Positions 33,901-45,599 are shown, counted from the stretch's first letter. The stretch: DNA of 64,000 nucleotides from Mytilus trossulus (GCF_036588685.1 NC_086374.1:69004457-69068456), one strand, 5' to 3'. Translations and numbers: made by a program. The notes: generated from the sequence alone by a model not told the origin.

Positions 33901-36900
33901 TGGCGGCCATCTTGGTTGGTTGACCAGGTCACGCCACACATTTTTTAAACTAGATACCCCAAAGATGATTGTGGCCAAGTTTGGATTAATTTGGCCAAGT
34001 AGTTTCAGAGGAGAAGATTTTTGTAAAAGATTACTTTAATTTACGAAAAATGGTTAAAAATTGACTATAAAGGGCAATAACTCCTAAACAGGTCAACTGA
34101 CCATTTTGGTTATGTTGACTTATTTGTAGATCTTACTTTGCTGAACATTATTGCTGTTTACAGTTTATCTCTATCTATAATAATATTCAAGATAATAACC
34201 AAAAACAGCAAAATTTCCTCAAAATTACCAATTCAGGGGCAGCAACCCAACAACTGATTGACCGATTCATCTGAAAATTTTAGGGCAGATAGATCTTGAC
34301 CTGATAAACATTTTTATCCCATGTCAGATTCCTCAAAATGCTTTGGTTTTTGAGTTATAAGCCAAAAACTGCATTTTACCCCTTTGTTCTATTTTTAGCG
34401 GTGGTGGCCATCTTGGTTGGTTGACCAGGTCACGCCACACATTTTTTAAACTAGATACCCCAAAGATGATTGTGGCCAAGTTTGGATTAATTTGGCCAAG
34501 TAGTTTCAGAGGAGAAGATTTTTGTAAAAGATTACTTTAATTAACGAAAAATGGTTAAAAATTGACTATAAAGGGCAATAACTCCTAAACGGGTCAACTG
34601 ACCATTTTGGTCATGTTGACTTATTTGTAGATCTTACTTTGCTGAACATTATTGCTGTTTACAGTTTATCTCTAACTATAATAATATTCAAGATAATAAC
34701 CAAAAACAGCAAAATTTCTTCAAAATTACCAATTCAGGGGCAGCAACCCAACAACCGATTGACCGATTCATCTGAAAATTTCAGGGCAGATAGATCTTGA
34801 CCTGATAAACATTTTTACCCCATGTCAGATTTGCTCTAAATGCTTTGGTTTTTGAGTTATAAGCCAAAAACTGCATTTTACCCCTATGTTCTATTTTTAG
34901 CCGTGGCGGCCATCTTGGTTGGTTGACCGGGTCACGCCACACATTTTTTAAACTAGATACCCCAATGATGATTGTGGCCAAGTTTGGTTTGATTTGGCCC
35001 AGTAGTTTCAGAGGAGAAGATTTTTGTAAAAGTTAACGACGACGGACGACGACGACGACGGACGACGACGGACGCCGACGGACGCCGACGGACGACGACG
35101 GACGACGCCGGACGCCGGACGCCAAGTGATGAGAAAAGCTCACTTGGCCCTTCGGGCCAGGTGAGCTAAAAATAGTCAAACAAACTTTGAGGTAAGAGAT
35201 GAAAATAAGGGTGGTAGGGGTACAGTAAACACGCATACTTTTTTGTTTTGCCTTAGGTTTTGTCACCATGTTACAAACCTTCAAACTTTGGATGCAGAAA
35301 TAGTATGGGTTGATATAAAAATTAATCAGAACAAAAACTATAACTTAAAGGCGGAGTGTTGTTAGATTCCTTTTAAACAAAGCGCGGACATATTAACGTT
35401 ATTAAATCAGATTTGTTTCACTTTGATAAGATTATTGGTAGACAGCAGTAATTTCTTTAAATGTCATGTTGTATTTGGTTCATTTAAATTTGAAACTGAT
35501 AAAGGTCTCTTTACTTTTAATTAGAATATGTTTAACCAAAATTACATGTATTTTTCTATCGATGAAGTTCTGGTCTGTATATAGAATCATATTCAAAACA
35601 GTGTGGTCCTGGCCATTGATTGACGACCTAAATTATCCCATTGACTGGGACAGACTAGATGAACGTTTGTCTGTAGCGACCATTGCTCACTTCTTACTTA
35701 TTATAGAATTTAAACTGTGGGGTCACCAAAGGTTCTTAACGCCTTTAATAATAAAATAATTCGAAAAACTATTCAGGAATAACCTTTATGTTTTGATTTA
35801 TATTATTGATATTATATGGTTATTGCATGAATATTGGGGAATATTGTCCCGAGTAGAATTTTATATTGCACGAGCTTGTGAGTGCAATATATGTTCTACG
35901 AGGGACAATATTTCCCAATATTCATGCAATAACCCTTTTATTGTATAGCAATATAATATTTGAAAGTGAAAATTGGTTTAAACTAAGAATTTTTCGTTGA
36001 TGACGTCATAAATTTTGAAGATTTATTGCACTAGTGCAATATTAGAATTTATTGCACGCTAACTTTTTGTTACTTTCTGTGGGAAATATTATATTGCTAT
36101 ACAATAAAAACCAATACATCGTGTTATGCCGGATTCGTTTTTCGAATTGCTTTATTTAGGTGTTGAGAACCTTTGGTAACCCCACAGATTCAGTGTATTT
36201 AACAAGTACATAGTGAGCAGTGATTGTAACCGGCAAACGTTCACCTAATCTGTCACAGTCAATGGGATAATTTAGGTCGTCAATCAATGGCCAGGACCAC
36301 ACTGTTTTGAATATGATTCTATTTAAAGTTCATTAGTCAATTTATATCAACTTTTGACTGTTCGCTTTTTCGTTTAAGCAAGAAGGCACCACTTACCAAG
36401 AAGAAAAACTAAAATGTAACAACAATCTTTTGACATAAGACTTTCAAAGACCTAATATTTAAACCAAACCCAAAAGTACATGGTACATTTCAAAGAATTA
36501 TTTTCCGAAAATTTAGAACAGCTTAATACATTCACTGTAACATGTAAAATCTTTGTAACTATAAATGATAATTCAAATTCGAATAAGAAAAGACGATTGT
36601 GTCAATAATTGATTTTAACAAAGAAAAATACATTATGACAGCTGAGTCCTAAAATAGATAATATACCTGTTATTTTGTGTTTATCTTGTTTGGCCGGTAG
36701 CTGGCTGAACTTTGGCATTATCATGACAGGGTAAGGGTTGGATATGAAGTCGTCTTCATTGCTCGACTCTGACGATTTTTCATCTTTTTCATCTCCATCT
36801 ACAAGATACAAAAAATACCTTAGACTTAAGGCATTTTTTTAACATGTTAATAATAATAAAGTTTCAAAACGTTTACAATTTGATGTATCTTTGTTAATAT

Positions 36901-39900
36901 TATTTTTTTAAAGGAAAAGAAAGGAATGTTTAAACGAGAAAAAAATCAATAAGACAATCAACACGTCATACACTCTTCAACAATAAGCAAGTGTCTGTAA
37001 ACAAATTGAAACAAAATATCATTAATTTAATGCGTTCGAAGAGCTTCGGAATTTATGTTCATCAGAAAAGTTTAGTGAAAATAATATGAAAGCCAATGGT
37101 GCATAAGTCGAAACCATAAAAGATCTAATATATAACTAAGCATAATAAGATATCATGCCTTTGGTTAATAGACTCATATTCAAAACAGTGTGGTCCTGGC
37201 TATTGATTGACGACCTAAATTATCCCATTGACTGGGACAGATTAGGTGAACGTTTGTCTGTAACGACCATTGCTCACTTCTTACTTATTATAGAATTTAA
37301 ACTGTGGGGTCACCAAAGGTTCTTAACGCCTTTAATAATAAAATTATTCGAAAAATTATTCAGGAATAACCTTTATGTTTTGATTTATATTATTGATATA
37401 AATCAACACATCGTATTATTCCGGATTCGTTTTTCGAATTGCTTTTTTTAGGTGTTGAAAACCTTTGGTGACCCCACTGATTCAGTGTCTTTAACAAGTA
37501 CATAGTGAGCAGTGATTGGTACCGACAAACGTTCACCTAATCTGTCCCAGTCAATGGGATAATTTAGGTCGTCAATCAATGGCCAGGACCACACTGTTTT
37601 GAATATGATTCTTAATAGTTGACTTTGAGCGTCTCTGGTGAAATTCAAGAAAAGCGCTTCAGAAGCAGTATTTTTTCATATGTTCTTCGACCTCTAGTCG
37701 CACCCTAGGCTAGGTAAGCTGGAAATGTATATGGCATCGCAATCTTATACCAGTAATGAAAAGAGGGAACAACTAATGAGGTTCTAGCTGAATTTAAAAC
37801 AGTCGTATGATCGTACCACAGCTTCTCACAGAATTCTCGCATATACCGAGAGCATGTTTTAAAAAAATCAATTTCAGATACAGTTGTACGATTGGATACT
37901 GCGACGTCTAATAAATTAAAAAAAAAGCTTGTCTAATGGCCAATGTTTTTTTTTATATCTTAGTTGTATAAATACTAAAATTTTTATCAAACTAATATTT
38001 TTTTTATAAATAATAAAAGTGTATCGTGTATGGTTATTTGTGAGGTACGTGTTGCTCAGGCCTTAGTTTTTGTTGTGATGTGTAGTGGACTTTCTGAGTG
38101 AGTGTGTTACGTGTGTGTGTTTTTTTCCATTGTGTTGTAAATTCCTCTCTGACCTATGTATTTTGAATTTCCCAATGGTATATTCCGCCCTCTTTTTGTT
38201 CGAGTACTTAATAATTTAGTCAGTCTAGATTATCCTGTTTTTTTCTGTAATATCCCTTTGATGAAAGTATAAGTGTACCATATATACCTAATACGCCGGG
38301 GAATGTCGAGGTTGAAGAAATTTTTCTAAACTTAAAATCATTTTGAAATTCAAAACACTCAACGTCAAGGTAATATTTCAACCAATAACGTGTACCTAAC
38401 CGAAAGTGACATTTGAGAAAAGCAACTAATATCAAAAAATAAAAAAATATGGTTAATAGTTACTAATTTAATATTATAAAATGAGTTATTTCCTAAAGAT
38501 GTTAATAGCTATAGATCAGAAAGGTTGAAAATAATATTCAAAGTTCAATCAATAGAAGATGACTGGGTAAAAGCAGAAAACTTCAAGTTCGATAAATGCG
38601 CACAACTGAAATGAACTATACATGATATTGTACACCACGGAACTTGTAGGTGTTTATGTAACATTTTATCAAAATTTACTAGGTATGATCAGGTACGAAA
38701 TATATCACAACACTATCGGTTTCTTTAAGTTATAATTCATTTTATCACTTTTAAATTACCGTTGTAATTTCTTGTCAATCAGGTGTGAAATACACATTTT
38801 CATCTTATCTGATATAAAGCGACGAAAAGTGCTTTTCAAGGTCACATTGTTAGTTTAGGAACACAATACAAGCTAATAATGTGGGAACAATATAATCGAT
38901 ATCCTTTTTATTGAACTTTTAGGTGGACCCTATTATCATGTTATTAATAACCTTATAAACGAAATTAGATATTAAACACATTTATGTTATCCAGTTAATG
39001 AAGTTCTAGTGGGATCTAGTTGAGAGGCCTTCATTTTTCCAGCTGAAGCACGTGTCCCGTGTGGGATTTTCTCGTTGAGTTGAAGACACATTGGTGGCCA
39101 TCGGCTGTTTTCTGTTCTTTGGTCGGGTTGCTGTCTCTTTGACATATTCCCCATTTCCATTCTCAATTTTGTTAAGAAAAAATATGTCATTATTCTCTAT
39201 TCTTAAATTATACTTTTTGTTTATTATTCTCTATTGTTTATATTTTATCACCCAATTATTCTTTCTTTTTTTTCGGGCCAATTTCTCTAATATTTTTTTA
39301 GGTCCATTTTTCGAATTCTGCAGCATTCAATTTGGTCTATTTTTCTCTATAATCTTTACCCTTTCGAGACCCTAGTTGGTGTTAATAGATTATTTGCTTA
39401 TTTGTTCTATTCAAATAGTATATCGATGTAACATTGTATGTATAGTACATTAATTAAGTTTTAGGTAATGATGACTTTTAAGTGCAGAAATGTCTTTTTA
39501 GTATTTTAAAGGTACAAGTAGTGTGAATATCAATTTTTCAATCTAGAAACTGTTCTTCTCTCTTCAAAACAGGCATATTAAGAAGAGGATTTCGATTTCC
39601 AAAATGCATGTTTTTAATTTATTTATCTAAGTAAAAGGTCACGAAATCATTTGTCGTACTGATGAATATAATATGTCAAAGGAATAAAAAAAAAGAGGAT
39701 GTGGTATGATTGTCAATGAGACAACTCTCCACAAGCGACCAAATTAACACAGAAATTAACAACTATATGTCACCGTACGGCTTATTCCTATTATTATCTT
39801 ACATTAGCAGCTTTTAATCAAACTTCCTTTGAGAGTTTTAACTCGTACTCATATATATATTGAAGATTGTATAAACTGTTTGTTTTATATGCATGTCCAT

Positions 39901-42900
39901 TATATTATACTGTTATTGTAACTTTATAATGTATTATGGAGAAGACTTCATAAGTATGATTTACTTGTGTCTAATCCATTTTGCTTTAATTCAGCAAATA
40001 AAATATGTTTAAACTAAAATATAGAAGATGAAGTGTGATTTCCAATGAGACAACCCTCCACAAGAGACAAAATGACGTACATGTAGCAACTATTTTTAAG
40101 GTCAACGTACGGCATTCAACAATTAGCAACTCCCACCTAACATACGAAGCAATGCGAGTCCTCCAGATTTACATAGTTGTTTTTTTACATGTATTACATT
40201 ATGATAATTATCAAGTTCTCTTCCTGAATATACATTTATACGTTTGCCACTGGACATTTAACACATCCATCCATTATCATAATTATTCATGCATTGCATT
40301 TCACGAAATTGTGAAAATAAAATCATTCTGTAAGGGCTAGTTTATATACACAATATTTTTTGGACACAAAGAACACAAAGCTATAATGGCAAACAAACTA
40401 ATGGCAAGTGGCCAAACGATATTGGATACCATTTATCATGCTTTTCATTTACATATGATTAATTATAAAAAAAACTATCATTCTGCAAAGTGTAAATTAG
40501 ACACACCTATTCGGGCTAACGCCCATAAGATGTATCTTGTATTTCTACATGTAGCTAATACGTATTTTAGGGAGTTATAACACATACTCATCTATTATAA
40601 TACAAAAACAATGGTGTTTGTTTCAACACAATCAATTTCATCAATCATTACCGATTATAAGAAATAAAAGAATATTTAGATTAAATGAGATCTCCCGCTT
40701 TATTGACGTCTGTGTTTGAGGATTGATGAATTAACATGGGAGCCATTAAAGTCGGATTATCATCACAGCAATATTTGTTTATATGATATTTAAGAAATTA
40801 TAACGTCTACAAAATGTAGGATGTCTTGTTTGGTTAAGAGTAGTTGTGCAACGAGAATACATTCAAAGTGACATATTTGCACATTATATTACAATTATTA
40901 CATTTCATCTTATATGTTTCTTAAATATTCGTACTTTTGATTGGCTGCCAACAATCGATGGACATTCCAAAATTGGATTTTATTTCCTAATAAAATTTAA
41001 CATTCCTGAGAGTTTTAGTGCTTCCCGTGTTAACAATACAACAATGCATAGGAAATCAGAACATGACATGTCTTTTAACTTGTGGCATTAAATGGAATTA
41101 TGAGGTTTGTAAAAATGTTGATAGGGCGCGCAGTTTTATTTTAAAGCGCGACACATCCCAATATAATTTTAAAAGAAATATTCAAATCTTAAATATCATT
41201 TGAGTATATATGACATAAAATAAAGATTATGGTATAAATGCTAATTAAAAGGTCAAACAATATATTACAAAGACATTAAAATGCCTATACATTTACAAGT
41301 GGAAAATATGCATTATACAATGAAAACAGACCAATAATGACGTACCATGTTAGTACACTTGCAGTTAAGTGAGAGTTATTTTGCTCCACGCTAAAGGCCT
41401 CACTGTGATGATTTGGGTGAAAAACAACAATAAATGCGCTGTTTCTTTGATTTTTGTTTGTGTTTTTGCTGTACACATACTTATTGTGTGTCATGGGTGG
41501 ACATCGCGTATCCTTTGGCTTCTGGTAAACCATTTGTAATTATAGAGAGTACAGATTCAGAAGCTTTATAAGTCTTACTGTAAACCAAATGTCGTAGCAA
41601 TACACAAAGACCCTCAATGTAAGATATATATAAGGCTTCAGGTTAACAAAATGTAGTAACAATGCAAGCAGACCCATACACAATAATGTATAAGCTGTAT
41701 AAAGCTTCCGGTAAACCAAATTTAACACTGACCCTTAATATTAGCTGTAAAAGGCTTCATCTAAGTATTGTTATCCAGTTGTTAAAGCTTATAGTCCAAC
41801 ATTCTGTCGATACTATATACATAATTATATCAAAGCATTGTATAAGGTCTTGTATTTAAGACCGTTCATGACACCTTTACACTGAATGCGTTGGATGTGT
41901 ACTGATTGATATTCACGTCTTGAAGAATATGAATACTCTGCCAAGTAAAAATACCCTTGTTAAATGTTAAAAACTACAATAAAGTATAGTTTGCATCAAT
42001 TATTTCGATTCTGATTAGGACAATTAAGGTAATTTCTATGTCCGATGTGTATAAGTGTAGAGTGTTTCTGTAGGCTCTTCCATAAACCTCTCTTTTTCTT
42101 CGTAAACAAGCAAACGACTGATAATGTAATTTTTCAGAAGGAAGCAGTTTTGCACAGCCAGCATGAACGGTCGTCGTATCTAGGTCAAATATGTCAATTT
42201 CCAAATGCAACACATTACAGCCATAATAAATGAATAAGTAACAACATGTGCATCATTTAGAGTTTTGGAAGTGTTTTTAATAAAAGAAATCTATTTAAAT
42301 GCATGACAATTTAGTAAAATTCATTATTCTGCAGTAGTCAATATACGCATGTGCAAACAAGTTTTATTGGATTCAGAGCATGGGTTTATTTAAGAATTGA
42401 ATGCTTATTTTCGTAACTTCATTGGGGTGTAAAAGCGTTGACCGAAGTACATTTTGTATGAAGCGCGGAAGCCTATGAATTTACAAAAAGAACCATTCAA
42501 TACTCATAATTATTCACATAGCGAAAGAAGCTCGTCATATTAGAATACACCACTGTCCTTCGTATTTTTTTTGTGTGAATTTGCATGTTTCATATTTTTC
42601 ATACCGGTGTCTTTTATAGTCGATTCTAGTATACAGTATGGTTTTTCTCATTATTATTATAGTTTACATCTCACTCATTCGGACTCCCGTGTCACATGCG
42701 ACCATGCGACATTTTTGTATTCAAGTATTCCAAGTAATGTAGTAATAATGAAAGGTCAAGTATGTTGTTTTAAAAAAACATGCAGGCCAGCCAACAGTAG
42801 AAAATCTAAACAGGATTATAAACACATCTTCGATTTCACAATGTAGACGCCAAGTATTTTTATAAGCTCTTGACTGGGCAGACACAGCCAAATTAAGTAT

Positions 42901-43361
42901 TTGGCAATACTAAAGAAAGTTTACCCGTGTGTTCATTCTTCCAATAACTATAAAACGTTTAAGAACATCAAACTAATTAAACAGTTACCTCAACTGAAAG
43001 GGTGTTCATACCTAATACATTTTATGAACTGAAAGGGTTTGTCCATACCTGATAAATCCTTGAACAGAATTTATAGTTTGTCCATACCTGATAAATCCTT
43101 GAACAGAAATTATAGTTTGTCCATACCTGATAAATCATTGACATCAGTATCAATTAGTTGTTGCTCAAGTTGTAATCTCTGTAGAATTAATTTAAGTTCG
43201 TTTTCATCCTTTGAGTGCTGCTTTACGAATGCTTTCTTTTGTTTATCAATCTGGTTTTGAAGTTTTTGATGCAAAACTTTTTCTGCAACATTCTTCTGTG
43301 CCATTCCTTTTATACTATGCAATTCTGTGGAAGCGTTATCCAGCAGTACATTTTGTTCCAT
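30984..43361 (-). CDS. Basic Ser/Lys-rich protein with coiled-coil N-terminus (three exons)
   Basis: Exons, in transcript order: 43361-43127, 36798-36667, 31909-30984; both introns are phase 1. Splice sites are CAG|GTATGG, CTTGTAG|AT, CAG|GTATAT and TTTTATTAG|GT. Joined, they give 430 residues without a stop. An in-frame TGA two codons before the ATG and a G at -3 and +4 support the start. Residues about 20-72 are charged and heptad-like (KLQNQIDKQKKAFVKQ, ELKLILQRLQLEQQL), so a short coiled coil is likely. Residues 79-95 are acidic (GDEKDEKSSESSNEDD). Exon 3 is basic and low-complexity, with many RRxS/RxxS phosphosite-like motifs and a duplicated GSLKER motif at 279-284 and 363-368. There is no signal peptide or membrane segment, so it is probably cytoplasmic, cytoskeletal or nuclear. 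I do not recognise the family. The matching phases across ~12 kb make the three-exon model convincing, though extra exons are possible. Confidence 0.78.
32040..32190 (+). repeat. Dispersed repeat family D, in intron 2 of the minus-strand gene
   Basis: 'tcaggaatatgacagttgtc', 'cattcgtttgatgtgttatg' and 'ttccttgcagttcagtattt' match 20805-20920. Confidence 0.65.
35034..35124 (+). repeat. GAC-rich microsatellite
   Basis: Imperfect run of 'gacgacgacgga' and 'cgccgacgga' type units immediately before the terminal hairpin of the 2.3-kb element. Its purine/pyrimidine and GC content contrast strongly with the surroundings. Confidence 0.85.
35137..35167 (+). repeat. Terminal hairpin of the 2.3-kb element
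   Basis: The 14-base stem 'agctcacttggccc' (35137-35150), a TTC loop and 'gggccaggtgagct' (35154-35167) pair with one G-T position. Confidence 0.8.
35583..36320. mobile_element. Foldback element 1, carrying a nested insertion
   Basis: Left arm 35583-35812 ('agaatcatattcaaaacagt', 'gtggtcctggccattgattg', 'ggacagactagatgaacgtt') and right arm 36109-36320 are inverted copies of each other, as in the element at 37171-37612. The arms contain a translatable stretch (LIDDLNYPIDWDRL), but it appears in both arms and two elements and is probably incidental. It lies in intron 2 of the minus-strand gene. Confidence 0.85.
35813..36108. mobile_element. ~296-bp palindromic element nested in foldback element 1
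   Basis: Absent from the otherwise matching element at 37171-37612, whose centre reads straight through. It has two inverted pairs: 'ttgcatgaatattggggaat' against 'tcccaatattcatgcaataa' (35822-35932), and 'ttgtatagcaatataatatt' against 'aatattatattgctatacaa' (35941-36105). It has no ORF. Confidence 0.82.
37171..37612. mobile_element. Foldback element 2, uninterrupted
   Basis: Arms of about 220 and 208 bp (37171-37390 and 37405-37612) are inverted copies ('actcatattcaaaacagtgt' and 'acactgttttgaatatgatt'). The ~15-bp spacer contains 'tattattgatataaatcaac'. It lies in intron 1 of the minus-strand gene. Confidence 0.85.
38200..39010. other. Non-coding intronic stretch
   Basis: A decayed C-tail-like fragment precedes it at about 38100-38200 ('tggtatattccgccctcttt'). 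Otherwise no recognisable content. Confidence 0.35.
39015..39175 (-). repeat. Dispersed repeat family B, reverse
   Basis: 'cgtgtgggattttctcgttg', 'gccatcggctgttttctgtt' and 'gtcgggttgctgtctctttg' + 'acatattccccatttccatt' are the reverse of 16999-17110. Confidence 0.75.
39692..39785 (+). repeat. Dispersed repeat family A, short copy
   Basis: 'agaggatgtggtatgattgt', 'caatgagacaactctccaca' and 'acaactatatgtcaccgtac'. Confidence 0.7.
40022..40130 (+). repeat. Dispersed repeat family A, short copy
   Basis: 'gatgaagtgtgatttccaat', 'gagacaaccctccacaagag' and 'ggcattcaacaattagcaac'. Confidence 0.65.
40140..41510. other. Non-coding intronic stretch
   Basis: AT-rich sequence with several short frames (for example 40386-40580), none with a domain, splice signals or a conserved partner in the window. 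Confidence 0.35.
41516..41760. repeat. Degenerate tandem repeat, ~65 bp unit, about 4 units
   Basis: 'ggcttctggtaaacca', 'gtcttactgtaaaccaaatg', 'ggcttcaggttaacaaaatg', 'agcttccggtaaaccaaatt' and 'ggcttcatctaagtattg' recur with a shared middle ('agcaatacacaaagacc' and 'aacaatgcaagcagaccc'). Confidence 0.65.
41870..42985. other. Non-coding intronic stretch
   Basis: No gene or known repeat recognised in this part of intron 1 of the minus-strand gene. Confidence 0.35.
43001..43138 (-). repeat. 39-bp tandem repeat spanning a splice donor
   Basis: 'gtccatacctgataaatc' starts at 43041, 43080 and 43119, exactly 39 bases apart, with a decayed fourth unit near 43003. On the minus strand each unit carries GATTTATCAG|GTATGGAC, the exon 1 end plus donor of the minus-strand gene. 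The exonic copy is at 43127; two more complete candidate donors follow in the intron. Confidence 0.9.
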
Positions 43362-43399
43362 ATCTCATAAAAATTGTCTGTATTCTTTTTTCATTTGAA

Positions 43400-44500
43400 T
43401 ACAGACAAAATAAAGAAATGCCTTTACTTATTACGTATTTACATTCGCAGTTACAAGAACTTGCAACTGAATAAAATAATTCCCATATAGTATAAACATT
43501 TCATATCCAGTGTATTGTATTTTCCAAAATGCGCAGCATTTATGTTGTTTTTCAATTGTCTTTGTTTTTATCCAGTTTTTATCTCAAATGGAAGATAAAG
43601 CACACAAAGCCCGGTTCACACCTATGGCGTATCTTAAACGTTAATAACTAATATGCTAATTACATGTATCAATCATTTGAAAATCTGAATCACTTTTGAT
43701 CTTTAAGTCTTACTTAACAAAAGAAGTGATCATTTGAAAGTTTAATTCCTGTATCTTCATACATAATAGGCACTCGAACACATATAAACATTTAAGTTAA
43801 AGTTCGTCCAAACAAATTCATCATGGTTTTTATTACGCCTAATCTGGATATTTAAATGTTACAGTCGTACTTGAAAGGTGTATATTGCATATACAATAAG
43901 AGTTTAAGTACAAACCTTATGTCGCTGAGAGAAAGACATATACATTTTCTTTGCAGGTATAATGTCAGTGTACGAAAATACACTAATGTCTATAAAAAAT
44001 ATACTAGGTTGAATTTATGTAAGGCGTAACTGTTCGATAGTTTGCATTCATCCCAAGTTTTTCAAATTTATTCAATAATTATTATTAAGGAGATTTTTTT
44101 TTTTTTTTTTATCAAATTTCATCTATTACATGTATCATAAGAAACGTAAAAACGTCATGCGATAACCTGTAGCCATTTCAATTTTAAGCAGTAATAAGAG
44201 ACTTAATGCATGTGCGCGTAATTTACAATAATATTACAATTATTTTCCCCGAGTTGAATTTACTTATCTTGAAAACAGTCAAGTTGAAAATTTAGTCAGA
44301 GTCTACGTCAAGAGACATTTTCTACCGCCAAACTTTGATAACAGGAAGACAACGCTAACGCCACAGTTTCCCTTTCTTTCTGTTTCATGATGCATTCATA
44401 CAACAGTTTTAACTTATGTGTAGACTAACTTCTTTTCTTAAGCATGCCCGTATCTCAAAATCTTCCTGTCATTTCAAGGATTCTATAATTGATATAACTA
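43400..44500. other. Upstream region of the minus-strand gene
   Basis: No TATA box or CpG cluster stands out. A long T run lies at about 44094-44110. The promoter of the minus-strand gene presumably lies here but I cannot place it. Confidence 0.3.
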
Positions 44501-44519
44501 TAAATAAACTCATCATAGA

Positions 44520-44640
44520 TACCAGGACTAAATTTTATATCTACGCCAGACGCGCCTTTCGTAGATACAAAAGACTCATCAGTGACGCTCGAATCCAAAA
44601 AAGTTTTAACAAAGCCAAATAAAGTACAAAGTTGAAGCAC
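44520..44640 (+). repeat. Dispersed repeat family E
   Basis: 'tacgccagacgcgcctttcg', 'aaagactcatcagtgacgct' and 'cgaatccaaaaaagttttaa' match 54180-54240 closely. Confidence 0.75.
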
Positions 44641-45445
44641 ATTGAGATAAAAAATTCCTAAAAGTGTTGCCAAATACAACTAAGGTTATCTATGCCTGAG
44701 GTAGAAAAGCCTTAGTATTTAAAAAAATGCCAAGTTTTGTAAACAGTTAATTTATAAATATAACAATATCAATGATAATTCATGTCAGTAAATCACCAGG
44801 CTATCCCCCTTTCCAACACCATACACCCAAACATTATTTTGTACAGAATGATATTAACACAAAATTTCGAACCGACTCATACTTAATCATGAGTTATAAA
44901 ATGCTTTTAGCTACGAGCATGAAAGAATATTCTTACATGTTAAATTACTAGGACTAACACAGGTTTATATATCTTTAGTAGAAAATTCTTATATTATGAC
45001 AGACCGTTTTTGGACTATAACATTATGTTATAGTAGTCTCAGTTTTAATCTTTAATTTCAGTGAATGGCAGATTTGAAACCTTCGATCAACTGCGAATCA
45101 AAGCAGATTGAACGAAAAAAAAAAAAAATATTAAAGTATGTACATATCAGAAATAATATGTAATACAATACATGAACACATTAAAAAATAATAACGTGGG
45201 CAATACAAAATGAAAATTAAGCTACAATATCTATGTCTAAGCCGCATTGTTCGCGTGTAAAATTGATATTGTGTCACATTGACATTACTTTTGTCAAATA
45301 GTTTACCACACGTTTCTTTTTATGCATATTCAACTGTGTACGATAATAGATAGTATAAGCTTATCAAAGAACAGCTTGTGATACGAAGATATCATCTATA
45401 TTGGCCATACAAGCAAATTGTCATTGCATTATTCCTTAATAAGAC

Positions 45446-45480
45446 CAAGGAGGTTATATTAGATCTATATAACCTCCTTG
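45446..45480. repeat. 35-bp perfect palindrome with 7-bp flanking direct repeats
   Basis: Arms 'caaggaggttatat' (45446-45459) and 'atataacctccttg' (45467-45480) are exact inverted repeats around a 7-base centre. 'ataagac' lies directly on each side (45439-45445 and 45481-45487). Confidence 0.85.
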
Positions 45481-45599
45481 ATAAGACCATCCAGTGAAAA
45501 TTCTTGCAAGGTATTTTAAATAAAAATTAATAAAAAAATATATTTGGAGCAAAACAACCAACCCAACTCCCTTTTGTTAATCTGAAAGAATTACTCGAT

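Larger units (their letters stand above)
32841..35170. mobile_element. ~2.3-kb element with ~500-bp internal tandem units and hairpin ends
   Basis: The left end has the palindrome 'aggctctaaagagcct' and then 'gctcaccttgg'. The right end has a hairpin (35137-35167) ending 'ccaggtgagct'. 'aagggcaataactcc' occurs at 33091, 33568, 34070 and 34571, giving unit lengths of 477, 502 and 501 bp. Each unit carries 'tgttgacttatttgtagatc', 'ctgaacattattgctgttta', 'ggcagcaacccaacaac', 'cttggttggttgacc' and 'actagatacccca' in the same order. It sits in intron 2 of the minus-strand gene and has no protein-coding capacity that I can support; short frames on either strand are shadows of the repeat. Confidence 0.85.

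Noticed and set aside
34781..35284. Minus-strand frames within the 2.3-kb element, one reading poly-Arg/Ser from the GAC microsatellite
   Set aside because: They are translations of tandem repeat and microsatellite DNA that differ among the units.
35466..35759. 97-residue frame with LIDDLNYPIDWDRL, repeated at 37155-37451 and 37448-37648
   Set aside because: The repeated peptide follows from inverted copies of foldback elements in both orientations; there is no start context, domain or longer ORF.
37620..37680. Possible family E copy ('gagcgtctctggtgaaattc')
   Set aside because: Too few matching bases to the E core to support the call.
40386..40580. 64-residue plus-strand frame
   Set aside because: Short, no domain, inside intron 1 of the opposite-strand gene.
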